Shown one piece after another: positions 43,395-51,689 of a stretch of 64,000 nt of DNA; the first letter of the stretch is position 1; every line of letters begins with the position of its first letter. The notes under the pieces were generated by a model that saw only the letters and a program-made list of their open reading frames with translations, was not told where the DNA came from and did no database searches. The stretch lies in assembly GCA_002256425.1 (NCBI GenBank), contig NKIZ01000001.1, forward strand, positions 248,001-312,000, given 5' to 3'. This stretch comes from Alphaproteobacteria bacterium PA2 (GTDB taxonomy: Bacteria; Pseudomonadota; Alphaproteobacteria; Caulobacterales; Caulobacteraceae). A program made the position numbers and the translations under genes.

Positions 43395-43437
43395 CAAAAA
43401 ACAATAGGTATGGCCACGCACGGCCCGAAGGGGCCAG

Positions 43438-44802
43438 CTAGGCCCGGAGCTGAACCACGTTCTGCGGTGGTGTGATCGTCTTAACCACCGCGTTCACGTG
43501 AAGGCCCCAAGCAGTGAGAGCAGCCTTCCTCTCTGGCCTGTACTCGTGGCGCTGGTAGACTCCGACAAGCCCGCTTTGAGTGCCTGAGATGTGGTTTAGA
43601 ACGCGCTCGACCACGTGGGGCGGAAACGACATAGCAGCCATGCCGGTGGCGGCGCTCCGGCGTAGATCGTGAAGCCGCCAAGCCCGGAGGGTGACAACTT
43701 GGCCCTTGGCCTCTTTGTCGGCGATCTCCTGCATAAGCTTATCTAGGCGGCGCTTGGTCGCTGAGAAACCGCGTACCGGGCCTTCATTGCGGGCCGGGAA
43801 GACAAGGCCCTTGGACTTGGGGATTTCCTTGAGCAGCTCCAGCGCCTGGGCGCTTAGGTCGACCTCGTGAGCCTTTCCATTCTTTGAGCGTTCAGCCGGT
43901 ATGCGCCAAATGCCCTCCTTTAGGTCCAGCTCGCTCCAGGCCATGCCCGCGACTTCGGCTCGCCGCTGCCCTGTCAACATTAGGAGCTTCACCACCGGGC
44001 CGAAGGGATAGCCCAGGCTGTCGCTCGCAAGCCAGATCAGGCGCAACTCGTCGTCGCCTAGAACCCGGTCGCGCGCTGTCGGTCGCGGTGGTGCGGTCAG
44101 GCCATAGCAAGGTGAGGTCGCGATAAGGTCCCGCTCCAGACACCACGCAAAGAGGCCGCGCAAAGCTGCATAGGTGGCGCGGGCAACGGCTGGCGAGCGC
44201 TTCTTGATCGCGTCCATTAGGTCGGCCACATCGGAGCGCCTGATCTCGGCTATGTGTCGCTCGCCCCAGGCCGTCATGGGGCCGACGCCCTTAGCGGGCA
44301 TTGTGCTGTGACCGCTCCGGCGCTTGGCCGGCTTGCTGACCACTTCGCCGAACTGCAATAGGCGCTCGGTTTCTGCCCAGGTGCGGTTAGACTTGGCGGC
44401 GGCGTCGATATAGCGGGCGGTGACGGCCCGGAAGTTTTCATTCTGCCTGATCTCGGCTTCACGCTTCGCCCTGGCCTCCTCCTCCGCTTCGGCGCGCCGC
44501 TTGGCCACTGCATCGGCGAATGGATCCTGGCCTATGTCCACCGGCGCTAGGAGCTTGCGGGCGGCGGCGCGGGCCTTGGTGGCGTTCCAAAGTTCGCCGT
44601 CATGTTTGCCTATCGAGATTTTGCGGATCTTCGAGGGTTCACCTGGTGCGGCCTTTGCTCGGTATTGGACCATGTAGATCTTGGATCCCGCCGGGGTGAT
44701 GCGAAGGCCAAACCGGGGAAGCTCTGAGTCCCAGATATAGGCGTCCTTAGAACCCGGTTCGGCCCGCTCTACAGCGCCGTCTGTCAACTTGATTGCAGGC
44801 AT
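43438..44802 (-). CDS. Tyrosine-type site-specific integrase
   Basis: 454 residues, P4-type integrase. An N-terminal DUF4102 arm-binding domain (KLTDGAVERAEPGSKDAYIW, then LRITPAGSKIYMVQYR) is followed by a SAM-like core-binding region and the catalytic domain. Catalytic residues are Arg in MLTGQRRAEVAGM, His-x-x-Arg in LHDLRRSAATG, His in VERVLNHISG and the Tyr nucleophile in VGVYQRHEYRPE. It should integrate the element into tRNA-Ala; the gene lies 270 bp from the right attachment repeat. Confidence 0.95.
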   Translation of the reverse strand: MPAIKLTDGAVERAEPGSKDAYIWDSELPRFGLRITPAGSKIYMVQYRAKAAPGEPSKIRKISIGKHDGELWNATKARAAARKLLAPVDIGQDPFADAVAKRRAEAEEEARAKREAEIRQNENFRAVTARYIDAAAKSNRTWAETERLLQFGEVVSKPAKRRSGHSTMPAKGVGPMTAWGERHIAEIRRSDVADLMDAIKKRSPAVARATYAALRGLFAWCLERDLIATSPCYGLTAPPRPTARDRVLGDDELRLIWLASDSLGYPFGPVVKLLMLTGQRRAEVAGMAWSELDLKEGIWRIPAERSKNGKAHEVDLSAQALELLKEIPKSKGLVFPARNEGPVRGFSATKRRLDKLMQEIADKEAKGQVVTLRAWRLHDLRRSAATGMAAMSFPPHVVERVLNHISGTQSGLVGVYQRHEYRPERKAALTAWGLHVNAVVKTITPPQNVVQLRA

Positions 44803-44859
44803 TGCCGGAGGCCTCCGCTAGCATGATCCTTCCCCCCTCCGAAAATCTCTGGGGGATCG

Positions 44860-44869
44860 CTGGGGTATC
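44860..44869 (+). repeat. Possible integrase arm site, right (CTGGGGTATC)
   Basis: The same 10-mer as at 35278-35287 and same orientation. It lies 58 bp upstream of the integrase start, preceded by the similar GGGGGATCG. It may be an integrase arm or autoregulatory site. The rest of 44803-45069 shows no gene. Confidence 0.35.
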
Positions 44870-45069
44870 CTCTTTTCAACCTTTCCGACAATGTCAGGCC
44901 GATTGATTGAGGGGCATAGGTATTCCCAATTCTTGAAACTCGCAATAGGCCAGAAGTTCCTAACGAATTCATTTCACGTAGGATATTGCCCACGAGGTCG
45001 AAGCCTTGGCCTTCACAAGACAGTACAGAACAAGGCGGCAAACACTGCCTTAAGGTGGTATAGCTTCTG

Positions 45070-45111
45070 TGAGAAGGTCAGCGGTTCGATTCCGCTCGGC
45101 TCCACCAGGAA
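45070..45111. repeat. attR-type direct repeat
   Basis: 42-bp exact copy of 35166-35207: the 3' half of tRNA-Ala without its 5' half, so it is not a functional tRNA. It marks the right boundary of the integrated element. Confidence 0.95.
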
Positions 45112-45192
45112 CTCCCGAAAACATTAAGCCGTCCCACCTGTGATCAGGTCAGGCAGGTTTTCCGCCAGGTCCCGAAAGCTGACCTGAGGGAC

Positions 45193-46119
45193 CTAGCAGG
45201 TCTTGTGGGCGCCGTTGCCCGGGCGGGCCGGAAGGGCGTGGATATAGGCGCCGATGGCGGCCAGGTCAGCGTCGCTGAGATTGGATGTCGAGGCGACCAC
45301 GTCCCGCATGCCGGTGGGCTCGTTGAAGCACTTGTCCGTGCCGGATTTGAGGAAGTCGGCAATGTCCTGGGCGGTCCAGTCCTCCAGACCATCCTTGTGC
45401 GGGGTGATATTGGAGGCAAACCGGCCGCCGGCTTCAAGGTGTGGGGCTCCGGCGTAGAGACGGCTCATCACCATCCCCCCAAGGGCCCCGCGGGGGGTAT
45501 GGCACTCGGCGCAATGGGCGGGACCTTCGGCCAGATAGGCGCCGCGATTCCATTCCGCCGTCCGGTTCGGGTCGGCCTTGAACTCTGTCGGCCTGAAATA
45601 GAGCGCCTTCCAGAAGCCGACCGCCGGCCGCAGGTTGAACGGGAAGTTCAGCTCATGGGCCGCGGTTGCGCCACTCACGGCGGGCAGGGTCTTCATGAAG
45701 GCGAACAGGTCCCGGACATCGGACGTGGTCATCAGGCTGTAGGCCCCATAGGGGAAGGACGGATAGAGGTGCTCCCCCCGTCGGCCGACGCCCCGCTTCA
45801 TGGCGTTGGCGAACTGGAGCTCGGTCCAGCCGCCAATGCCGTGTGTCCTGTCAGACGAGATATTCGGGGTGACGAAGGTTCCGAAGGGCGACTTCAGCTT
45901 CACGCCCCCGGCCAGCTTCCTGCGGTCGGATTCGCCGGGCGCCGTATGACAGGCCGAGCAATTGCCCGCGATGAACAGGGTCTCGCCGTTCGCCAGGTCA
46001 GGCTTGTATCCGGCCGCAAGGCTTTGCGCCGGCAGGCTGTGCGGCGCGACCATGAACCAGACGCCAATGGTCAGCACCAGCAGGACGGACGCCAGGGTCG
46101 CCAGGATTGGACGGGACAT
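45193..46119 (-). CDS. Diheme cytochrome c
   Basis: 308 residues. The N-terminus is a signal or anchor helix (ILATLASVLLVLTIGVWFMV). Two heme c sites are CSACH (about 54-58) and CAECH (about 202-206), with candidate axial Met ligands in the following segments. It resembles the cytochrome subunit of membrane alcohol/aldehyde or gluconate-type dehydrogenases, but no dehydrogenase is adjacent. It lies 30 bp downstream of the cytochrome c' gene and is probably co-transcribed. Confidence 0.9.
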   Translation of the reverse strand: MSRPILATLASVLLVLTIGVWFMVAPHSLPAQSLAAGYKPDLANGETLFIAGNCSACHTAPGESDRRKLAGGVKLKSPFGTFVTPNISSDRTHGIGGWTELQFANAMKRGVGRRGEHLYPSFPYGAYSLMTTSDVRDLFAFMKTLPAVSGATAAHELNFPFNLRPAVGFWKALYFRPTEFKADPNRTAEWNRGAYLAEGPAHCAECHTPRGALGGMVMSRLYAGAPHLEAGGRFASNITPHKDGLEDWTAQDIADFLKSGTDKCFNEPTGMRDVVASTSNLSDADLAAIGAYIHALPARPGNGAHKTC

Positions 46120-46149
46120 GCTCAGCCTGCCTTATGCTGCCGGCCGCAA

Positions 46150-46605
46150 TCAGGCGGGCTTTTTCATGCGATAGATGTCGTGGCAGGACTTGCAGCTGGC
46201 GCCCAGGGCGCCGAGGGCCGGCTTCAGGGTCTCTGGCGAGGTCGCCTTGCCTGCCGTGGCGGCGAGGCTTCCCATGTCCGTCAGGCGCTTGTCGAAATCC
46301 GCCTTGCTGGCCCAGACCTTCGGGTCGGAGGCCGACTTGGGGTCAGCCGCGCTGGTGGCCGGAAACAGCTTGTGCAGTTTCACCGTCGCGGCGCTCACCT
46401 GACCAAGGGTGGACTTCACCACGGCGGCGTCAAAGGGCTTCTGACCGGAGGCGAAGCCCGAAACCTCCTTCATCGACTGGGCGATCAGTTTCATGGCGGC
46501 CTGCCGGTCAGCCACGGGATTGCCGGCTGCAGACGCGACTGAGGCAATGGTCAGGGAGAGGGTGACGCCAGCCGCCAGCCAGGCCGCCTTGCGGGTCGAT
46601 TTCAT
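46150..46605 (-). CDS. Cytochrome c' (class II cytochrome c)
   Basis: 151 residues. A signal peptide (about 1-27, ending ASVASA) is followed by a four-helix bundle with the heme site CKSCHDIYRMK close to the C-terminus, the class II arrangement. MKLIAQSMKEVSGFASGQKP is the first helix. Cytochromes c' bind NO and may protect against it. GGAG before the ATG at 46605 supports the start over an upstream in-frame codon. Confidence 0.92.
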   Translation of the reverse strand: MKSTRKAAWLAAGVTLSLTIASVASAAGNPVADRQAAMKLIAQSMKEVSGFASGQKPFDAAVVKSTLGQVSAATVKLHKLFPATSAADPKSASDPKVWASKADFDKRLTDMGSLAATAGKATSPETLKPALGALGASCKSCHDIYRMKKPA

Positions 46606-46725
46606 TTGGAACTCCAGCTTGCATCCCACCCGGGGGATATTGTGTCCTCACGGCCGTTGAATTACCGCGTGTCTCACTCATAAGCCATGATCTGATACGC
46701 CCAGATTTCAACATTGGAATTTTGT

Positions 46726-46746
46726 CCCTCTCAACGGCTGAGAGGG
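46726..46746. promoter_or_regulatory. Perfect inverted repeat upstream of the acyl-CoA dehydrogenase operon
   Basis: CCCTCTCA (46726-46733) and TGAGAGGG (46739-46746) form a perfect 8-bp arm pair with a 5-bp centre, 146 bp before the first gene of the catabolic cluster. It could be an operator or an RNA hairpin. The remaining bases from 46606 to 46891 hold no gene I can support. Confidence 0.45.
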
Positions 46747-46891
46747 AGGCGCCATCATCAGCGGGAAAAGGCTGCGTCAAACTTCCCCAGGGGCAATTTG
46801 AAATTCTCTCCTGGCGCCCCGCAGGCAGTTGAATTCCTGCGCCTCTGCCCCTCATATCGCCGCCAATCACAAGGCGTGGGAGGGTGTCGTC

Positions 46892-48100
46892 ATGCAGACC
46901 GTTGATCCGAAGGACCTGGCGGCGTTCGAGGCCGATGCAGACGCCTGGTTCAACGAGAATGTCGTCCGGGATCCGGGCTTCATGCTGCCCCTGACCTTCA
47001 TGGAAGTCGGCACGGACCAACAGTTCAACTTCCTCCGCGACTGGCAGAACAAGGTCTATGAGGCCGGCTATCTCGGCGCCGCCTGGCCGAAGGAATACGG
47101 CGGCGGCGGCCTCGACCAGGCTTTCCAGAATGCGGCCACCCGGGCCATGCGCCGTCACCACGGTCCGATCATGCTCAACGCCATCGGCCTGAACTGGACC
47201 GGCCCCCTGCTGCTGAACATGGGCTCGGAAGAGCACAAGAAGGCGCACCTGAAGGGCATTCTCTCGGCCGAGGACATCTGGTGTCAGGGCTTCTCCGAGC
47301 CGGGCAACGGGTCGGACCTGGGCAATGCCCAGACGAGGGCGGTGCGGGACGGCGACCACTATGTGGTCAATGGTTCGAAGATCTGGACCACCCTGGGCCG
47401 CTACGCCAAGTACATGATCCTTCTGGCCCGGACCGATCCTGACACGCCCAAGAAGTATGACGGCCTCAGCTTCTTCCTGGCGCCCATGAAGATCCCGGGC
47501 GTCGAGACCAATCCCATCAAGAAGCTGACCGGCGAACACGGCTTCACCCAGACCTTCTTCACCGACGCCCGCATTCCGGCCACGGGCCTGATGGGGGTCG
47601 AGGGCGGCGGCTGGAAGGTCGCCATGCGGACCCTGGAATTCGAACGGGGAACCCGTGGCGGCCAGGCCGGCGGCTATGTGGCCGTGGGCAGCAACGCCTT
47701 CGAAGTCCTGGACCTGGCCAAGCGGATGACCCGGTCGGGTAAGCCTGTGCTGGACGATCCCCAGGTGGCCGACCAGATGGTGGAGTTCCTGATGGAGATC
47801 CAGGCCCTGTCGCTCAACGGGCAGAGGACCCAGGTTCCCAACCTCGTGGCCGACCATCCCCAGGGCATTCCCCTGGCCTCCAAGCTGATGGGCACGGAAA
47901 TGTCCCGGCGGCTCAATGAATTCGCCATCCGCCTGACCGGCGCCCGGGGCGCCTATTATGTGGGTGAGGAAGAGGCCGTGGATCGGGGTGTCTGGGCCCG
48001 GGCCTATCTCAACTCGTTCTCGGCGACCATCGGCGGTGGCACCTCGCAGATCCAGGCCAATATTGTCGGCGAGCATGTGCTCGGCCTGCCGAAGTCCTGA
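46892..48100 (+). CDS. Acyl-CoA dehydrogenase (402 aa)
   Basis: An FAD acyl-CoA dehydrogenase. CQGFSEPGNGSDLGNAQTRA (about 134-153) and IWTTLGRYAKYMILLART are the FAD- and substrate-binding parts; the C-terminal helical domain ends IGGGTSQIQANIVGEHVLGL. It resembles the larger subunit of the two-gene ACADs used in steroid or branched-chain side-chain degradation, and the following gene would be the partner. The ATG at 46892 is the conserved start (MQTVDPKDL). Substrate unproven. Confidence 0.92.
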   Translation: MQTVDPKDLAAFEADADAWFNENVVRDPGFMLPLTFMEVGTDQQFNFLRDWQNKVYEAGYLGAAWPKEYGGGGLDQAFQNAATRAMRRHHGPIMLNAIGLNWTGPLLLNMGSEEHKKAHLKGILSAEDIWCQGFSEPGNGSDLGNAQTRAVRDGDHYVVNGSKIWTTLGRYAKYMILLARTDPDTPKKYDGLSFFLAPMKIPGVETNPIKKLTGEHGFTQTFFTDARIPATGLMGVEGGGWKVAMRTLEFERGTRGGQAGGYVAVGSNAFEVLDLAKRMTRSGKPVLDDPQVADQMVEFLMEIQALSLNGQRTQVPNLVADHPQGIPLASKLMGTEMSRRLNEFAIRLTGARGAYYVGEEEAVDRGVWARAYLNSFSATIGGGTSQIQANIVGEHVLGLPKS

Positions 48101-48114
48101 GGGGAGCCGCAGAC

Positions 48115-49239
48115 ATGCAAGATCTCGGACGGATCGGATTTTCCGAAGACCAGGCTGCCCTGCTGGACGTGGCCACGGACTTCTGCCTGCAGCGCTCGCC
48201 GGTCTCCACCGTGCGCCGCCTGATCGAGGACGAACTGGGCCATGACCCGGCGGTCTGGAAGGAAATGGGCGAGCTGGGCTGGCTGGGCATAGCCATTCCG
48301 GAAGACTTTGGCGGATCAGGCCTGAGCCTCGCCGAAGTGGTCCCGGTGGTGGAGCAGATGGGGCGGCGGCTGATGACCGGCCCCCTGATCTCGGCAACCC
48401 TGGCCGCCCAGGCCCTGGCGGTTGGCGGAACCGAGGCCCAGAAGCTGGCGGTTCTGCCCAGGCTCGCCGAAGGCCTTGCGGCTACCATCGCCCTGGCCGA
48501 GCCCGACTTTGACTGGGAGGCCGACACCGTGGCCTGTCAGGCCCAGGACGCCGCCGACGGCAAGTTGGCCCTCTCAGGTCAGAAGGTGCTGGTGGCTGAC
48601 GCCGGCGTGGCCCAGTGGATCATCGCCTCGGTCCGCTACCAGGACGCCCCCGCCCTGGTCCTGATCCCGGCGGCGGCCCTGCCCGCAGGCGCCCTGCGCC
48701 GGGAAACCGTCATTGACGAGACCCGCCGGTCCTTCGCCCTGAACCTCGACGGGGTGTCGGTCTCGAAACAAGACTTACTGGATCCCGCCCTGGCCGGGAC
48801 CACCCTCATGCACCTGCATCTGGCGGCCAACCTGCTGGCGGCGGCGGACATGGTTGGCGGGACCCAGTCCTGCATCGACTATACGGTGGACTACCTGAAA
48901 ACCCGGGTTCAGTTTGGCAAGCTGATCGGCTCCTATCAGGCCCTGAAGCATCCCACGGTCGACGCCTACTGCAAGTATGAGCAGGCCAGGTCGCACCTCT
49001 ATGCGGCGGCCCACTGTTTTGGTGAACAGGGGACAGGCGAGATCGCGGTGCGCATGGCCAAGGCGGCCGCCGACGCCGCCTACAGCTTCGCCGCCGACCG
49101 GGCCATCCAGTTCCATGGGGGCTTCGGCTTCACCTATGACTGCGACGCCCAGCTCTATCGCCGCCGGGCCATCTGGCACGCAGCCAACTATGGCGACGCC
49201 GGCTTCCACAAGGCCAAACTCGCCAGACTCCTCTTCTAG
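48115..49239 (+). CDS. Acyl-CoA dehydrogenase (374 aa), probable partner subunit
   Basis: A second acyl-CoA dehydrogenase-fold protein, 14 bp after the first. It has GEDFGGSG-like flap sequence (IPEDFGGSGLSLAEVVPVVE), YLKTRVQFGKLIGSYQALKH and the C-terminal AIQFHGGFGFTYDCDAQLYR. Two adjacent, unequal ACAD genes suggest an alpha2beta2 heteromeric enzyme, as known in actinobacterial and proteobacterial sterol catabolism. The pairing is inferred from adjacency. Confidence 0.9.
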   Translation: MQDLGRIGFSEDQAALLDVATDFCLQRSPVSTVRRLIEDELGHDPAVWKEMGELGWLGIAIPEDFGGSGLSLAEVVPVVEQMGRRLMTGPLISATLAAQALAVGGTEAQKLAVLPRLAEGLAATIALAEPDFDWEADTVACQAQDAADGKLALSGQKVLVADAGVAQWIIASVRYQDAPALVLIPAAALPAGALRRETVIDETRRSFALNLDGVSVSKQDLLDPALAGTTLMHLHLAANLLAAADMVGGTQSCIDYTVDYLKTRVQFGKLIGSYQALKHPTVDAYCKYEQARSHLYAAAHCFGEQGTGEIAVRMAKAAADAAYSFAADRAIQFHGGFGFTYDCDAQLYRRRAIWHAANYGDAGFHKAKLARLLF

Positions 49240-49261
49240 ATCTCCGAAGGTAATCCATTCC

Positions 49262-50950
49262 ATGGCCGACGCCGATCGCCCGCAGACCCGCCAGGCCGCC
49301 CTGGACATCCTCACCGCGCCGGGACAGCCCTATGAGCTGGAGACCCGCCAGATCGGCGGCTATGGCCGCCGGGTCTTTGCCTCCGCCCCGACCTCCCTGC
49401 GCGAACTCTTCGCCCAGACTGTCAGCGATAAGACCTTCCTGGTCTATGAGGATGAGCGACTGACCTTCGCGCAGACGGCGGCGGCGGCGGCGCGGCTGGG
49501 TCACGCCCTGGTCCACCGGTTTGGTGTGATCAAGGGCGACCGGGTGGCCATATCCACGCGGAACTTTCCGGAATGGGTGATCGCCTTCCAGGCCGCGACC
49601 TCGGTGGGCGCCATCGCCGTGGCCCTCAACGCTCTGTGGCAGGCCGACGAGCTGGAATACGGACTGAAGAACTGCCAGGCCAGGGTCTTCATCGCCGATC
49701 AGGAACGCCTGGACAGGCTGGCCCAGTGCGAAGACGCCCCGGACATTCCGGTCATCGCCGTGCGCGCCGAGCGCTTTGGCCCCAGGGCCATTTCCTGGGC
49801 CGCCCTGATGGCGGAGACCGGCGAGGTAGCCCTGCCTCAAGTGGATGTCCAACCCGACGACGACGCCATCATCTTCTATACCTCGGGCTCCACTGGCCAT
49901 CCCAAGGGCGTGATCTCCACCCATCGCAATGTGATTTCAGCCCTGTTCTCCTGGGAGCTGGACTTGCAGGCCGGCGCCCTTGTGGCAGGGCTCGAGCCGG
50001 CAGTTCCGGAACATCAACCGGCAACCCTGATGGCTGTGCCCCTGTTCCACGTGACGGGCTGCCATGCCGTCTATCTGCAGTCCTACCGGGCCCAGCGCAA
50101 ACTGGTCTGCATGTACAAGTGGGATGTGGCCCAGGCCGCCGCCCTGATCGAGCAGGAGAAGATCACCTCGGTGGTGGCGCCGGCCGCCATGACCGGCGAC
50201 CTGGTGCGCGAGGCCCAGAGGACGGACCGCGACCTTTCCAGCCTGGTGGCCCTTGGCGGCGGCGGCGCCCCCCGGGCGCCGGAACAGGTGCGCCAGATCG
50301 CCGCCTTCACCAAGGCCATGCCCAATACGGGCTGGGGCATGACCGAAACCAACGCCATCGGCACGGGCATTGGCGGCGAGGACTATCTCAACCGCCCGGC
50401 CAGCTCGGGCCGCTGCTCGGCGGTTCTGGAATTGAAGGTGATCGATGACAATGGCCTGACCCTGCCAGCCGGGGAGCGGGGAGAGCTCCTGGTCCGCGGC
50501 GCCAGTGTGTTCCGGGGGTACTGGAACCGCGACGACCTGCGCGACACCACCTTCGAGGACGGCTGGTTCCGGACTGGCGACGTGGCCTATCTGGACGACG
50601 AGGGCTTCCTGTTCATCGTCGACCGGATCAAGGACCTGATCATCCGCGGCGGGGAGAACATCGGCTGCGGCACGGTGGAGGCGGCCATGGTCCTGCACCC
50701 GGGCATCCACGAAGCGGCGGTCTATGCGGTGCCCGATGAGCGGCTTGGCGAAGAGGTCGGCGCCACCGTATTTGGTGATCCCGGCCTCGATCCCGAAGAG
50801 ATCCGCAACTTCCTGGGCGCGCACCTCGCACGGTTCGAGGTGCCGAAATACATCCATATCTCGCCAGAGCCCCTGCCGAGGATCGCCTCAGGCAAGATCC
50901 TGAAGCGTCAGCTTCGGGATGAAGCCGCCAAGCGCCTGGCCGACAGCTAG
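49262..50950 (+). CDS. AMP-forming acyl-CoA ligase (class I adenylate-forming)
   Basis: 562 residues of the fatty/aromatic acyl-CoA ligase type. Motif A8-type IIFYTSGSTGHPKGV (about 200-214), the adenylate motif NTGWGMTETNAIGTG, and the C-terminal WFRTGDVAYLDDEGF with the catalytic lysine in LPRIASGKILKR. It would activate a carboxylic acid to its CoA thioester for the neighbouring dehydrogenases. The ATG at 49262 follows a short gap after the previous gene; a much longer overlapping frame upstream is not used. Confidence 0.93.
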   Translation: MADADRPQTRQAALDILTAPGQPYELETRQIGGYGRRVFASAPTSLRELFAQTVSDKTFLVYEDERLTFAQTAAAAARLGHALVHRFGVIKGDRVAISTRNFPEWVIAFQAATSVGAIAVALNALWQADELEYGLKNCQARVFIADQERLDRLAQCEDAPDIPVIAVRAERFGPRAISWAALMAETGEVALPQVDVQPDDDAIIFYTSGSTGHPKGVISTHRNVISALFSWELDLQAGALVAGLEPAVPEHQPATLMAVPLFHVTGCHAVYLQSYRAQRKLVCMYKWDVAQAAALIEQEKITSVVAPAAMTGDLVREAQRTDRDLSSLVALGGGGAPRAPEQVRQIAAFTKAMPNTGWGMTETNAIGTGIGGEDYLNRPASSGRCSAVLELKVIDDNGLTLPAGERGELLVRGASVFRGYWNRDDLRDTTFEDGWFRTGDVAYLDDEGFLFIVDRIKDLIIRGGENIGCGTVEAAMVLHPGIHEAAVYAVPDERLGEEVGATVFGDPGLDPEEIRNFLGAHLARFEVPKYIHISPEPLPRIASGKILKRQLRDEAAKRLADS

Positions 50951-51534
50951 ACGCTCTTGCGGTAGATGGAGCGCTTGGGGTGGGCCACCACCCGGCGGAT
51001 CATCGGCTCGAAGGCTGAGAGCGGCATGGACTCATAGGCCGGATCGAAGCTGTTCTGATCGTAAAGGTGACAGAACTGGGCGGTGTATTCGAACCATTCG
51101 TGGCCGCGATACTCATCGCGCATGTCGCGATCCAGGCCCAGGTGATGGAAGAAGTAATAGCCCTGGAAGATGCCGTGCTTGTCCATCATCCAGTAGTTCT
51201 GCTCGGAGATGTAGGGCTTCATGATCATGGCCCCCAGCTCGGCATGGTTTGACGGGGCCAGAATGTCGCCGACGTCGTGCATCAGGGCGCAGACCACATA
51301 TTCCTCATCCCGCCCGTCCCTGTGGGCCCGGGTGGCGGTCTGAAGGGAGTGCTCCAGACGGGTCACGGCGAACCCGCCGCTGTCGTCGGCCAGCATGTTC
51401 AGGTGGGCGATCAGTCGATCCGGAAAGGCCTGGTGGAAAGGCGCGCCTGCCCGGCCGATGGCGGCCCAGTCCTCTTTCGTGGACTCCACCATGGTGTGGA
51501 ACTTCGCCTTGTCGAGGATTTCACCGTCAGCCAT
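50947..51534 (-). CDS. HD-domain protein (PhnZ/inositol-oxygenase-like)
   Basis: 195 residues with an HD-type metal site: LEHSLQTATRAH (His), CALMHDVGDILAPSNHAEL (His-Asp, then His), and a later GYYFFHHLGLDRD. The pattern of histidines and a single Asp is typical for HD proteins that can act as mixed-valent di-iron oxygenases (PhnZ, myo-inositol oxygenase) or phosphohydrolases; a decision needs structure or alignment. It is encoded opposite to the catabolic genes, with overlapping 3' end. GGGAG precedes the ATG at 51534. Confidence 0.85.
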   Translation of the reverse strand: MADGEILDKAKFHTMVESTKEDWAAIGRAGAPFHQAFPDRLIAHLNMLADDSGGFAVTRLEHSLQTATRAHRDGRDEEYVVCALMHDVGDILAPSNHAELGAMIMKPYISEQNYWMMDKHGIFQGYYFFHHLGLDRDMRDEYRGHEWFEYTAQFCHLYDQNSFDPAYESMPLSAFEPMIRRVVAHPKRSIYRKSV

Positions 51535-51689
51535 GTCCGTCTCCCGCAGATTTTCCTGAAGGTGGCCCTGCAATTTCCGGGCTGTCAACTTGGACATCGA
51601 TGTCAAATTGCCGGGTCGCCGGACTTGGGTTAAGCCCAGAGGCCAGAACGGTCGGAAACAAGCCGTCCACGCACCCGGGGGAGAGACAC

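Larger units (their letters stand above)
35166..45111. mobile_element. Integrated genetic element in tRNA-Ala (satellite or plasmid-like)
   Basis: Boundaries are a perfect 42-bp direct repeat of the tRNA 3' end (35166-35207 and 45070-45111), giving an element unit of 9,904 bp. It carries a tyrosine integrase beside the right end, a divergent regulator region, an AlpA-like regulator, a split primase, a Toprim/helicase protein and several unknown genes. No structural, portal, terminase, relaxase or type IV secretion genes are seen. The left non-coding end, the AT-rich segment near 42.7-43.4 kb and a weaker host-like codon use in the 37.4-38.6 kb gene all point to foreign origin. Confidence 0.92.

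Noticed and set aside
35208..45069. A CRISPR array or complete prophage in the island
   Set aside because: The 9-mers are too short and irregular for CRISPR repeats, and no capsid, tail, portal or terminase gene is visible.
45070..45111. A second tRNA-Ala gene
   Set aside because: Only the 3' half of the tRNA is present; this is the duplicated attachment repeat.
46739..46790. CTGAGAGGG resembling part of a TPP riboswitch
   Set aside because: Only a short word matches; the rest of the riboswitch core is absent.
50049..50062. parS-like sequence (TTCCACGTGAC) inside the acyl-CoA ligase gene
   Set aside because: Only partly matches the palindromic parS consensus and is inside a coding region, 50 kb from parB; likely chance.
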